From: Gnetum montanum
Taxonomy: Eukaryota > Streptophyta > Gnetopsida > Gnetales > Gnetaceae
Direction of reading: 5' to 3'
Length of the DNA: 62,000 nucleotides
Assembly (NCBI GenBank): GCA_015680685.1
Contig: MNCI01003602.1
Coordinates: 146,128 to 208,127, forward strand
Position 1 is the first letter of the stretch; every line of letters begins with the position of its first letter. The position numbers and the translations under genes are program-made. This document shows positions 11,590-23,633 of the stretch, in pieces. The notes under the pieces were generated by a model, which ran no database searches, had not been told where the DNA came from, and worked only from the letters and a program-made list of their open reading frames with translations.

Positions 11590-13230
11590 GTTGTTGTGGC
11601 TGTGGTGGAATTTCCCCCTGCATAGGTGGAGCAGGGGGTAACTGAGTGGGATGTTGTGGAGAAGGAGTGGTAGGAGAAGGTGATGGAGGATAGTAAAGAT
11701 GTAGGATTTTCCCCTTGGGTGATGTAGATTGTGGTTAGAAATATTCTAGGGGATGGTAATAATTTTGAAATGCCGTGTGGCTAGAAGAGTCCCGTGGAGA
11801 GACTAGTTGCTAAATATAGTACCCATAGGGATCTAGCTATCGGTAAGGGTATTGTTGCCTTGGAGGTGGCATTCCCCAAGCTTGTGGTTGCTGCCACTAT
11901 TGGAAGTATTCATAAGGCTGTGGTGCTGTTCCACTTGAATAATACCCTTACTACTGGTAGAACTACCTTGGGTTGCCTTGTGGGTAAGGCAACCTTTAGG
12001 GTGTTTTCCTCTGTGACAAGTGAGGATTCAATGCGTACACCCTAGACTCTTGAAGATGTGACACCATAGGACAACACCCCTTAGGATGTTCATATTGGTA
12101 TATGCCACATTCATCATCTTCCTTTGTATTAGAGTCTAAAACCTATTTTGCTATAGCAACTTTTCCCTTACCCTTATGATGGGCACGTTCAGCTTCCTTC
12201 TTCCTATGCTGATCTCGATCATTACCTTGCTCTCTGGACTCTTCTGCAATTTTTAGCATACTTTGGAATTTTTCATCCAAAGAGTCCCACATTTTATCAA
12301 TCTTTGCCGATATTTCATATGTAAAATTTTGTAAGGGCAAGGTTTTTCTATTCACCACTGCTTCTAGTGGTGATTCCTCCTTATCTTGACAATATCAGAC
12401 TTTCCTCTTTTTGAGGGAGGGATCTTGATTAAATTCTTCTACACTCTCCTTCTTTCTAAGTTTCCCTTCTTCTTTGGCCACTTTCTCGATTAGCCGCTTT
12501 AGTTGATGGGCCCTTAGTTTTGATAATCGTCCCTGGGCGTACATGTCAAGGGGCTTTCTCATTTCAAAGTGAAGCCCATCAATGATATGGTGAAGTTGTG
12601 CCCTCTAAGAGTAGCCATGACAAGGGCATCGATGTAACAATGAATAGTACCTACTCATGGCTGCATCCAAGGGTTCATGATTATCTTGCTTTCACACATG
12701 GATTTGATGTCTTAGATTCACCACTTTGGAGTAAGTCTGATACGTGTCATTAAAGATTTCAAGCATCGTACTCCATCTTCTAATTGATTCCGATTCCAAA
12801 GGCTGGTATGAACTTTCTGCTTCCTTGATGAGTGTGCAAGGGAATGGCTTAAGCTTCTGGAAATCATTATCCATATTTTGCAGGGTGCAAGTGTCATGAA
12901 ACACTTGCAAGTGAGTTTGTGGATCACAATTGTATCCCCCTTCAAACTTGGGGATATTGTTCATGTCAACGCATTTGATTCAGCTATCCTTCAAGTGCCT
13001 ACTAGGGACTTGAATTGCCTTGGCGATATGAAGCATGCTCCGAGTAGCCAATAATGACTCATCCAAGTCATAGTCCTGTTGAGCATCATGGTGTTTATGA
13101 TGATTCTGGTTTCCCATCCTTTCGTGATAGTGACGCTTACATGATTGGTCACGTGCTTCCTCACGCCATTCCTTCCGATCCTTATGACCACCATCACCTC
13201 ACTCCTTTCTACCATAGTTATGATTAGAGT
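11590..13230 (-). pseudogene. R3 Gag polyprotein (Athila-type)
   Basis: Minus-strand Gag in mostly one frame from about 13215 to 12143, broken by stops. The N-terminal region is rich in Asp, His and Arg. The capsid core (Retrotrans_gag type) lies at 12964-12692: IPKFEGGYNCDPQTHLQVF, then PFPCTLIKEAE, then IRRWSTMLEIF, then VVNLRHQIH. Next comes a YYSLLHRCPCHGYS block near 12640, a charged helix (LIEKVAKEEGKLRKKE) near 12490, and the KMWDSLDEKF / KGKGK / CCHC-like region also seen in R1. Below 12143 the Pro/Gln-rich C-terminus continues in other frames to about 11600. Stop codons are mainly TAG or TGA, in keeping with C-to-T decay. Confidence 0.8.
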
Positions 13231-14022
13231 CTAAACTAGATGAAGGTAGTAGGGAGCGAGAGGATGAAGAAGAGGGAGAGGGATCAATGCCATCCTGGTT
13301 TCAATCTTCCCCTCTACTCTGGTGGTGGCCACGATCTTCCTGCCCATCCTTGCTTATGCTGTGACCTTTCCTACCTGACCCTCCATCATCCTGGGGGTTC
13401 CGATCACTTGCTTGCTTGTTCTAGATGATGGACTGGAAGACTTTGTATCCCAGAGGAAGTTTGGCCGAATGGGAGTCATGAAAGATAGGCTCCCCATTGT
13501 CCTGCAGCCCTTGCAAGAATAAGTGGTTACTGAATTGTTTTCCCTTCATGTGTTCATACCATTCTACCTGCTGCTGATCTCATGCCCATTGGGCGTCAAT
13601 GGGATGATAGTCCCAGTAGTCATGGTCCTCCATGATGTACTCTACACCATGATCCTAGAGGCCTAGTCTAGCAAGATTGTGAAACAACATTCCAAGAGCC
13701 GATCGGTCAAGTGGTAGTACAATGTTACATTTCATGTCCTGCCATCATAGATGTTCATCCTAATGTAGGATGAAGGTGAAGTCAGGGACGTATTCATCTA
13801 GGTGCTTGTACACCACCTGACATTCTTGTGGCACCAGTGGATTGGATCCATCTTGCCTGTGAGAAGAAGACATATTGGATATTAGATGATCCATTTAATC
13901 ATTGTACTTTACTACCTGTTCTTTAGTCTGGTTAGTGTGCATAAGTTCTACTATCCTGGGTTCGTTCCAACGACGTGAATAATAAGTTCGCTAAGGTTAA
14001 TTGACACATGTAAGACTAACAG

Positions 14023-14040
14023 TCCTCGACAATGGTGCCA
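14023..14040 (-). promoter_or_regulatory. R3 primer-binding site (tRNA-Asp type)
   Basis: Minus-strand TGGCACCATTGTCGAGGA lies 1 nt inside the 5' LTR. It matches TGGCGCCGTTGCCGGGGA, the complement of the 3' end of plant tRNA-Asp(GTC) as I recall it, at 14 of 18 positions. All four differences are transitions of the kind cytosine deamination gives. Confidence 0.65.
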
Positions 14041-14041
14041 A

Positions 14042-14973
14042 TGATGAGCGACTAGGTACCCCTATGCCCAACCATGTGAATCATGGGTGTTCACACATGA
14101 ATCAGTCAAATTCCATAGATTGTAAGTACTTAACATACACCAGACCTCTAACTAGTAAAACCCTTTGTTAGAATGATCATTGTCTTCTCAACCTCACTTG
14201 TGAGTATCTTAGTGGCAATGGTTAAGTGAGATTGAGGAAACTAATTTTTATAGTTTTTACATTATCTTTTGGTGTCTAATTAAGGTATGAAAATCAAGGA
14301 ATGAAATATTACCTAATCTATAATTATCCTATTCTTTATCTTAACTATTCCTAGCACAAGTATCTGATCCCATCTTTTGGGCATGTCCTGAGTGTTTCCT
14401 AACCACTACTGGGTTACTAGTCGTTAGGCGTCACTGGGTTACCAAGTGTTGGATTTACATTCGAGATGGTCATACTTATGGTTTCTATGAATTGTAAATG
14501 AGTGATAACAATTAAACTAGTAGTAAGAGAAACTTAAGTAATTATCAAAGCATAGAAACATTAAACTATTAAATGAAATAAATGACTAAGTCAAAATGCT
14601 GTAAGGAATGCTTGAAAGCTCATCTTTATTGTCATTCATGCCAATGGGCTCAGATACATTAGCGCTCAAATAAAGAGCCAGACACCTTCTTTACAGCTAC
14701 TGTGGGCACTTGGAAAATATTCTATCTCCTGCGGGAACAAACTGCAAGTGCTTTGCTACAACTAACAAAAAGGTACATTAATGAGGTGGAAGGGCCTCTT
14801 ATTTATAGGTCGAAATAGGTGTCATGTAAATGGGGCCACGTCGACGCATGGAAGGATGCATTGATTGGGCCACATCGATGGGGCCGCGTATATAGGGCCA
14901 TGTCGATGAGGCCGTGTATACGGGGTCCCGTATACACAGCCTAGTAAATGCATGGCCAAATGACACTTCATCA
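14042..14973 (-). repeat. R3 5' LTR
   Basis: Partner of 5859-6776. In element orientation it reads TGATGA...TCATCA, with the PBS immediately downstream. TATA box (CTATAAATAA) at 14799-14808 on the minus strand. The stretch near 14820-14950 has repeated gcgtatacgggg/gtcgatgaggcc words, also present in the other LTR. Confidence 0.88.
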
Positions 14974-15644
14974 ACAACTTACCAATGGAATCTAATGGTC
15001 TATAGTTGTTACAAGGTTCAATTAATCCTCACTTTACAATTCTAGGAAGAATTAAGAAAATGATTTTAAATTAATATGGGTTTTCTTGGATATTAAATTC
15101 CCCATTTTAGGTGAGATGCTTCCCATTTAATATTGGGAGAGATTACATATCAAATTTGGGAAAAATTAACAAGATAGAAATATCAATTTACATTGATAAA
15201 ATAGATATGGATCGATACTATTTTAGGCATTTATCAATTTGAATCACAATTTCTGTCTCTCAATTGCCAATCTTCATAGCATCTATGACTTGGATTGATA
15301 TATTCATATCATAGAGAGTTTTGGATCTTCTTGGTTTCTATGTTATCAATTTCTATCATATTCATTGTGTAGATGGATAAAATTTTGGTCAATACAAGTT
15401 GCTTCTAGCAAGATGAATCAATATTTCTTGCTTGAAATTTATTAAAGTCCACTATGCAAATTGATATGTTATCGATACATATCAATTCCACTATATTCTA
15501 CGATAACACAAACTTAGCAAATTAATCAATACATATTTCATATCATTAAGGAATTTGATGTATTTTAATATGATAAAATAACTTAAACAATGAAAATTTA
15601 AGCCATTTTTTTATTAAATTTGATGAAAATTGGGGATTCATCAA
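14974..15644. other. Unassigned AT-rich flank of R3
   Basis: No coding signal and no similarity to the R4 gag expected upstream. It may be the original target DNA of R3, joined to 5858 before insertion. Confidence 0.3.
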
Positions 15645-16980
15645 AGCACCACTAGATGAAGTGGTGCAGAGAGAAACCTTTCTAATCCAAAAATCTATCA
15701 CTAAAATATTAACTAAGATGAATAAAATGTGGGACTCCTTAGATGAGAGGTTTCAAAATGCTCTTAAATTTTTGTAGAAGAAGGTAGAGCAGGGAAGTAG
15801 TAATTGAGATAGAAGGAGAAGAAAATATACAAATAAGGATTATTATAAATAGAAAAGTAAGGCTACAATGGTTGACGAGGTTGTAGATTCAAAAATAGAT
15901 GATGAAATATTTGCTAATATAAACATCTCAAAGGATGTTGTCTTATGTTGTTGCATCTACAAGAATCCAAGGTGTATGCCTTAAATCTAAAATTTACAAA
16001 AAGGTAGCCACCCAAGAGATTGCCTTACCCACAAGGAAATTATAAGTAGTGATTCCACCAAATGTAGTATTATTCAGGTGGAATACCATCTCAATCTTAG
16101 AAGAAATATCAATAGTGGAAAAATTAATAGTCATGGGGGATGTCATGACTACGGTAGAAATATCCCTATCGGTAGTTAGATGCCTATGGGTATTATATTT
16201 AACAATCTATATCTCCTTGTGGCTTTGTAAGCCACACTCCTTTCTCACATCATTACTATCCTTCTAAATATTATTGAATGTCTACTCCAAGAAATGAGTC
16301 TCCTTTTAGTTATCCTTTGTCATATCCATCAGCTACTTCTACACTATCTAATATCATACCCTTGCCACCTACTCCACCTATTCAGGAAGAAATTCCACCA
16401 TAGCCCTATAAAAGAAATTCCATAAGGGTAGCTAATTTACAACTAGATATCCATTTGAGTGGATCTGAATAGAAGACTTAGAAGAGGGATTTCTTCAGAA
16501 CCAATAGTCCACAAAAACCCTTGCAGATACTTATGACTACTAACCTTGCATCAAACACTTATAGAACTACTCTCAAGACTCGTTCAAATCAAACCTTCTC
16601 AAATATCCATATTGTTATGTTAATTCATGTGATTACCAATTAGATAAAGGTAGGTCATCTTCCTAGGAAATTATTTGATCTTAGAAGTCTTCTTATCTAT
16701 TTTTTGATCATGGGAAATGATCCATGTAAAGTTCTACTAGAATTAGTTTTTGGTGTGAATTTTATTTCACAATAGATGTATAAGATTTAGAACCTGATTT
16801 TAGTAAAGAAATGTAACATTACAATGAATCTTGTAGAATAGTCCATTACTGTCCCTTTGGAATTAGTGGAGGACATTGTAACCACCATCTATAGGTGGTC
16901 TTATCTATTATATTCCTTAGTGATCCATGTGGATAATTATAAGGGTAATTTCCTATTATCATAGTAAGGGCTAGGCTTAG
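15645..16980 (+). pseudogene. R4 Gag C-terminus and protease
   Basis: The segment starts at a stretch equivalent to SPLEELVNRKT of R1 (here APLDEVVQRET), continues with KMNKMWDSLDERFQNALKF, a decayed Lys-rich part and the Pro-rich tail, then the protease region at 16640-16960. The protease keeps VEDIVTTIYRWSY, which parallels VDDIVTIVYRWSY of R3. Its catalytic Asp-Ser-Gly has become Glu-Leu-Val (LLELVFGVNFIS). Many TAG/TGA and some TAA stops; inactive. Confidence 0.7.
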
Positions 16981-17392
16981 CATAATTAATACCAAGTTGG
17001 TGATTCAAGATGTTTTCTTAGAAATCTCCAAGGAAAATGAATTTGAAAACATAGAGAATAAGCAAGTTCCATGCATCACATATAGTGACACATGATGCCA
17101 TTATGTGCAAAGGATATGGGTAATGCAAAGAACATCCATCATAGTATGCAATAAATGTGTAGATGCATCCAATACTCAAAGGTGCATGTATGCAACAATC
17201 ATAAAATAGGAAGACACCCAATGGTTGACAACAAATATTAGAGTAGGCTAAAAAATATGCATGTAACTAGTAGAAAGCCTCACAAGTGCTTACATTGATA
17301 ATATGGATGAAATAGAGTAGATCCATAGCCAAATTTCCTACACACAGTCTAAGATGGATTGTTGATATTTGGAGATCCCATATCATTTGAAG

Positions 17393-17755
17393 GAGTCCTT
17401 CGAACTTAAAACTTTATTGGCCAATCTAGAATACACTTTTCTTGATAATGGTAAGCTAGTAATTATCAATGCCAACCTTGCTCAATTAGAGAAAAGGAAA
17501 TTACTAAAAGTGGTAAAAAAATGATCAACAAGCTTTGCATGATTATATCATGAACTAACAAGAATAGATCCATAGATATTCTAGCATCAAATTTATATAG
17601 ACTCCTCCATCAAACCAAAAAGGTAGCTACAGAGAAGGTTAAATCCAAAGCTTAAGCAAGTTTTTAAGGATGAAATTGAACAGCTTCTTAAGGTAAGATC
17701 CCATTGTAAATAGTGAGTGATATAGCTCAGTCATAATTATACTAAAGAAAGGTAG
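17393..17755 (+). pseudogene. R4 reverse transcriptase, N-terminal part
   Basis: Starts with FELKTLLANLEYTFLDNGK, the Athila-type pre-RT signature, passes LAQLEKRKLLKVVK and reaches RQLQRRLNPKLKQVFKDEI near 17640. This aligns with the start of the RT fingers in Athila elements. It ends with a decayed SSVIIILKKG block that stops exactly where R5 begins. The continuation is at 32607. Confidence 0.75.
17751..17755. repeat. Target-site duplication of R5, left copy (GGTAG)
   Basis: Direct 5-bp copy of 32602-32606, directly abutting the R5 LTR ends. Confidence 0.8.
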
Positions 17756-18980
17756 TATTGCACTAGAAAAATTTGATGCTAGAAAATCAAATATTCCTGG
17801 TGAAATAATTTAACCTTGGATTCCAAAAGCCTTGAAAAAGGGACTTTAAATTTGTAAATAAGGTATATAAATTTAATGAAAATATAGATCTAATGCTAGA
17901 GAAAATGCAAAAATAAACTTGAAATGCACAAATGAATTATAATATTTTATTAAAATAATAAAGTGTTGTAAGAAAAAGTTTAAATGAGCACAAGTTTATG
18001 TGCCTATAATGCATAAAGAGTTGCATAGAAGATGCTTGAAGATTGATGAAACTAGCAGAGTGTGTCCTATAGTTAGCTTCACAATTTGGATGTTGTGCTT
18101 CCAAAGTTCTTTGTTCCTTCTCTAGTATTGAATACTCTCTATTTTTGGTATAATGGTTATTGGACTATTGATTGATCTACAAGGCTATGAGAATTTCTTT
18201 TCTTAGCCAAATGCAAATTTGCTAAAAATTCTCAGTGAAATGGCTCTAGATATATGGTGGTATGTACTATACTAAAAGTCTCAATGTTTAGCTAAATACA
18301 AAATTCCAATAAGAATTTTGGGTGTAGGATTATTTGGTTTATATAGGTTATTAATGGCCTTATTTGTTATTGCAAAATTCTACAATGATTGCTAAGAATT
18401 TCAGGTGTTGTCAAGTCTTTATTCCTAGTGTATTTATTTGATTTGATAGTTTTTGATGGTTTCTATGCTAACTTGGACACAAAATACACTAGTCAACATA
18501 TCTTGTGTTGATACCAATGTATTTTTCTAATGCCAAAATTTGTACATGTGTTGTAGGTATCTTTAGTACAAAAATAAAGGCCCAAAAATTTATACATTGG
18601 ATGGAGGTGGTTCCTACGTATAAACAGCTATGGCCATAAAAACAACCCACTGAAAATTCCAAATTTGGTGCTTTTGAAGGTAATTTTAACCTTTCCAAGC
18701 CTAAGTACATGCATAATCTAGCTTTTATCACCTAGAAAATGAGGAAATCATAACTTATGCAACATTTTCTATTCTTCATACATTTATGTATGTGAAATTC
18801 CAACCTATGAACTGCAAAATTCACATTTTACATTAAAATTCCTACCTCAAATTCTGGTGGTGAAGGTCAAATGCTAAGTTCTAGGAAAAATAAGGCAACT
18901 GTATCTACCATTATTTTTACAAAAAATTACAAATGGTTTTGGTCATGGTTTACAACATGAATTTTCTTTGTGGTGTTTTA
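17756..18980 (-). repeat. R5 3' LTR (subfamily I)
   Basis: Plus strand begins TATTGCACTAG and ends GTGGTGTTTTA; colinear with 31315-32601. Minus-strand TATA-like CCTATATAAA at 18338-18347. It holds one copy (near 18478-18525) of the unit that is tandemly repeated at 21.1-22.9 kb. Confidence 0.82.
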
Positions 18981-19045
18981 TTAGCTCCTGTTTGTTGATG
19001 TTTTTAGGATTGATCCAAGAGACATCAACAAAGAATGTGAAACAT
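18981..19045 (-). promoter_or_regulatory. R5 polypurine tract and PPT hairpin
   Basis: Directly inside the 3' LTR the minus strand reads AAACAGGAGCTAA, a decayed polypurine tract (primer for plus-strand DNA synthesis). TTTGTTGATGT at 18991-19001 pairs perfectly with ACATCAACAAA at 19022-19032, so the tract lies in the stem of an inverted repeat. R6 and R8 show the same arrangement. Confidence 0.6.
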
Positions 19046-21100
19046 CATCATAGGTCCATCACCAATGTTTTCCCTCTATGCTTGATTCTGTAGCTATCAA
19101 ACCATATTGAAGAGTGCTTGTGATGATGCGATAAGATTATGATGGGATGATATAAGACAAAGGCTATGTTTGGCTATGGGGGTATGGTCATAGGGGTTAA
19201 TAATGAATTTTACATGTTGACATCATGGTTACGGTATGACAATGACATGTTGATTGATCAATGTAGTCTTCATGCTTCAAAGTATTGGTCACTAGGTAAT
19301 GTTCTTGAGGAACCAACACTCTACTTCAAGGCTTATTTGGCCATTAGGCTTCTCCCTTTGCTTGTTTGAAGCTATTTTTTTGACTCATGGGCTTCATTGG
19401 TCTTTCTAATTTCTTGGTAGTTTACATCTCCATCATTTTTCAAGGTGAAACCTTCATCAAGTTTCATTGCTAAGGACGAACTTAGTTTAGTTTTCTTATT
19501 GAAAGATATGTGTCACATCCAATGATCTTGATGGTGGAGCATGACGAAGGATATGTCACATGACCACAATGCATGCTTTTTGAACATGGGTCACCTTTAT
19601 TTATTTGGATAAGGAAGGTTATAATTGGGCTATGGATTTGTGACTCAAGAGATGTAATGCAAGTGATGTGAGACAAGCACTCTTGCTATAATAGGACAAG
19701 CTAATGAAATCTAGGGCATTAAGGTCACATGGTAACTTGCTTTTATGATGAGTTGCATCTTTGCAATGAATTTCAAGCTTCATCCTACAAGAACAAATCC
19801 AGAAAAATAAGAAAATAAGACAAAGGATACATGTTATGACAAAATATTTCATAAGGCTACATGAGATAATTAGCAAACAACAAGCCACCATAGGCTACTA
19901 TTAGTACACCATTTGATAGATTTCTGTCATGTTTCATAGATATTACAAATCTTGGAGCTGATTAATTATGCTAAATAGAGAGGGAGGGAGGGGGATAGAT
20001 GGAGCTTATGAGGCTAACTTTTTATAGATCATTGAAGTTATCAACATTATCCATTCGTTGCAACTTGTCAACAATGGTAAACAACACTACAAAGAAACAT
20101 GTGAGTGTTAGACATAATCATTGGCTATATTATGGCTTTAATGTTTCTTTGCGAGGGATTGATGACATCTTGAGTAGGCTTCAGTTCTAGCAAGAAACTT
20201 GGTTTCATGTGTTTTCTCCTCACCATCTTGGCTTAGTTGGAAATTTTGAGAAAGTAACCCTCTATGATGTTTCTAGTTTCAAGGTCAATGGTAATTAGAC
20301 TACTTTAGGATATTAAGATTGTATGGTAGAATGATTTTAAGACTTAATATTTGGATATTTAAGGTCAACTTGGTCTCATAATATCATGAGAGGGAACCAA
20401 TTTAAGCTTTAAGGACAATTGAATTCACCTCCTTATCCTTCTAGCTTAATCCTCCATGTTAACATAAGCACATCAAGTGACACTTGTGTCATAAAATTGT
20501 TAAACAATGTCAAAAAATGTAAAATACATTAATAGTAAAGAAGAGATCAGTTAAAACATACTAAATCAATGCCAAACTAGGTTTAAAAATAACCAACCGA
20601 GGTTACCAAGGATACATTAAGATAAACAAAGTGGAACACAAGTCAAATGATGTAGGATAGGATCAAATGAAGGTCAAATGAAAGTCAAAAACATATAAAA
20701 TGTTGTCAAACAAGGTTGAGTAGGGCCTTACTGATGTGAAATGACATCATATGATGTCAAATTAAGTTAGTTAAGGTTCAAATGATGTAAAATATTTGTG
20801 GAGTAGGGCCAAATGGTGTAAAAATGATGAAAATGAAGTTAAACATTGCCAAATGTTATAAAAATGATAGGCAATAATGTAAAACAATTTTAAGTCAAAA
20901 TGTAATGGGATAAGGCCAAACAACATAAGGTAGACAAAATATGATAAAACATGGTCAATTGTGGTCAGTCTTGGTCAAATTTTTCCATTTTTAAACCTTA
21001 GTGGACCATGGTAGAAGGATCTAGGTGTGATGGGAAAATTTGAACACTTGAGGAGGTCATTTTGAGCATGTTTAGAGGTAAAACTAAGCTATTTTGTCAT
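19046..21100 (-). other. R5 3' untranslated region, left part
   Basis: No coding signal. From about 20480 to 20990 there are irregular short repeats of words such as gtcaaatgatgta and gtaaaatgatg at roughly 25-50-bp spacing, too diverged to give a clean period by eye. Confidence 0.45.
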
Positions 21101-21122
21101 AAATATGTTAGCCCTTACAATA

Positions 21123-22870
21123 AATATGCTAGCTAGCATATTTACTATTGGTACCAATGTATCTTTTCATGAAATTTTATTTTTGGGATTCATATAGGCC
21201 AATTTTTAGGTCTTGATACCTTGAAATGTCAGCACAATGATCTAGGAGTAAGAATTTATTGATTTTAGTGTTGATTTGACCCTCTAGAGTCTTTGCATTC
21301 TACAAAGAGTTGAAGAATATGCTAGCCAACGTATTTAATATTGATGCCAATGTATTTTTAGAGAAAAAATTATTTTCTAATATTTTAGACATGAAATATT
21401 GGCTTTAGTAGTCTTCTAGGGTAGTGAAGGGGTCTCAAGGTTGTAGAATGGTCATTTTGAGGCCAAAATAGATCAATGAAAGTGCATTTTTGATTCCTCA
21501 AACTAAAAAATAGACTAGCCAAAATTTTTGTGCTTGGCCCCAATGTATAAATAATGAAATTTGAGTTTTTCATGCTTAAAATAATGTCATTTTGTACCTA
21601 GCTTTAGGCTCTAGGGTTCCAAGCTTTTCTAGTCAAATTTCAAGTAATTCAAAGTGGCATAACGTTGTCGAGATTATCACCAAAGTTAAAAATACATTGG
21701 AAAACATATTTAATGCTGATGAAAGTGTATTTCATGTAAAATTTTAGCATTTTTTTAGTTTGGATGATCAATAGACTTTGTTTTCTAGCTTCTAGGATGA
21801 TTGCTTTATGGAGCTAGGGTTTAGAGCTAAGATTGGCGATTCAGGAAGTAACTGGAGACTAAATTTTATCATTTCATCTCCATCCTCCATAAAAATATGC
21901 TATACACCATCTTTAGTACTAGAAAAAACATTTAAAAGGATAATTTAACTAATTTTGATTACCTTTTGATTTAATGTTTAAGGTTATATGACTATCAGAG
22001 GCTCTAGATAAGTTTGGTGATTAGAGTAAGGTACTTGGAGGTTGTTCAGACTCCTTGGTGGCTTGTTCTTACTTTTTCTTGTGATTTATATGCTAGATAG
22101 TGTATTTAATGTCCATGCTAGTGTATTTTCTAATTTTTAATCAATTTTTAACTATTTTTGGCATGTCATCTAGTGTTTCAAGATCATCAAAGGCTTCGGG
22201 TAGGTGTCAAGGCTAGGGTTAGCAATTTTGAAGGCTATTAGATGTCTTATTGGTGCATTCTATGTTCCATCTCTTCAAACATATTTTTTCCAACATATTT
22301 AGTGTTGAAGAACCATAATTTTGGAGGATGTGTGGATTTCAACATCTTTTTTCATAAGATTTTCAAGGTTTTGGAGCTATCAAAGGCTCATGCTAGGTTC
22401 TTAGGGTTGGGGTTATTAATGTATGAAGTCTCCTAAGTCTTCATTTGGGAATTTTATCCCCACCTCTTTCATAAATATGCTTGCTAATGTATTGATGCTA
22501 TTTACCCAATGTAAAAGGCTTGAATTTAGCTTTCAAGGACTAAAATGTTACCAAAGTTTTGGATTATGTTATGCCCTAGGTCTCTAGGCTTCCAGTAGTC
22601 AATTTTAGAGTCATTTTGACTCAAGGAATCTTGAGAAAATTCTTATGCATGATATAATTATGCTAGCTAGTGTATTTATCCTATCTATCCAACATAAAAG
22701 GCTCCAATTTAGCTTTCAAGAGCTGAAAGTGGTCAAAGTTTGGGCTTATGTTATGCCCTAGACTTTTAGGCTTTAACTAGTCCATTTTAAAGTCATTTTG
22801 ACCCAAGAAAGCTAGTGAAAAGGCTTCTACATGATATAAATAGACTAGGTAGTGTATACACTATTTTGAC
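21123..22870 (-). repeat. Degenerate ~190-bp tandem array
   Basis: Units start with a variant of aaatatgctagc[t/c]a[g/a]..gtattta..gatgccaatgtat at about 21123, 21317, 21506, 21692, 21890, 22086, 22277, 22472, 22656 and 22839. Spacings are 183-198 bp, giving nine full units and a partial one. The unit body often holds a 'ctaggcttt..agt' phrase. The same head occurs once in each R5 LTR (near 18480 and 32095). Tandem arrays in the 3' untranslated region are known in Tat/Ogre elements as sources of satellite DNA. Units are strongly diverged, so amplification is old. Confidence 0.7.
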
Positions 22871-23149
22871 CATCTTAAATTGAGTTTGAAGTGTGACAGT
22901 CAAGCTAAACTATGGTTGAATCTTTGTACACTATTACGTGTTGTTAAAGATGACACTTATTTTATCATTTTTCATGTTTTTTTTTTTTTGTTCTTTTTAA
23001 TCCTTGATGTAAATGCTACCAATTAAAATGACTATAAAAGATAAAGTTATGAAGCAAAGTTTAACAATGAAATGTAAAAGTGTAAAACAAGATGTAGTAG
23101 GTCACATTGTAAATATAAGAGAGATAAAAGGAATGGAGGCCACTAATTT
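22871..23149. other. R5 region with T-run, no gene
   Basis: Includes a run of about 12 T near 22978-22989 and gtaaaa/atgaaatgt words like those next to the hairpin arrays elsewhere. Nothing coding. Confidence 0.4.
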
Positions 23150-23295
23150 ACTAGTTTTAGGCCATTGCAAGCCATGATAATACCAATTTTAGGCCATTGC
23201 AAGCCATGATAATACCAATTTTAGGCCTTGGTGGACCATGATTTTGGCATGTTTTAGGCCTTGGGAGGCCATGATGCTACCAATTTTAGGCCTTA
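23150..23295 (+). repeat. Hairpin array patch (GGCC type)
   Basis: Five units of about 30 bp on the plus strand: (A)TTTTA, then GGCC, a 6-nt loop, then a GGCC-like arm. Stem pairs seen: GGCC/GGCC with loop TTGGGA (23257-23270), GGCC/GGTC with loop TTAGGG, GGCC/GACC and GGCC/AGCC (one mismatch). Same design as the arrays at 26.5, 27.5, 44.0, 52.3 and 61.2 kb. Confidence 0.65.
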
Positions 23296-23633
23296 GGGGG
23301 TCAAGGTCCATACTTGCATAGTAATTATAGGATAGCATGAATAGAGCATATAAGGATAAAACCAACAATGAAATGTGATACAAGGTTGTGAAGGTAAACA
23401 AATGAATTTTGACAAAAGAGGGGACAAGATATTTACTATGAACTTATTATTTAATCTTTGATAGATCAAAGAATTCCTTTTGCTCAATTCTATGTACACG
23501 ATCTTTCTTGTTTAACATGGCAAGATGCATGCATTTTAATTGGTCATCATGTGTCATAGAGTTGATGTTTCTAACATTGTAGTTGTTCTAATTGTTGGCT
23601 CTAGTCTAAGTATTGTGAGTTTTATCCTAACCT

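Larger units (their letters stand above)
5859..14973 (-). mobile_element. R3: complete but pol-less Athila-like LTR retrotransposon
   Basis: Two direct repeats of 918 and 932 bp bound a 7.3-kb interior. Both start TGATGA and end TCATCA on the plus strand (perfect 6-bp terminal inverted repeats). The coding strand is minus: PBS beside the right LTR, then gag, then aspartic protease, then an ORF with a transposon-associated domain, then the left (3') LTR. No reverse transcriptase, RNase H or integrase could be found, so the copy is non-autonomous, either by deletion or as a derivative type. The flanks ATAGC and ACAAC could be one 5-bp target duplication with two transitions; this is weak. LTR divergence looks near 10 percent by eye, so the insertion is old. 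Confidence 0.85.
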
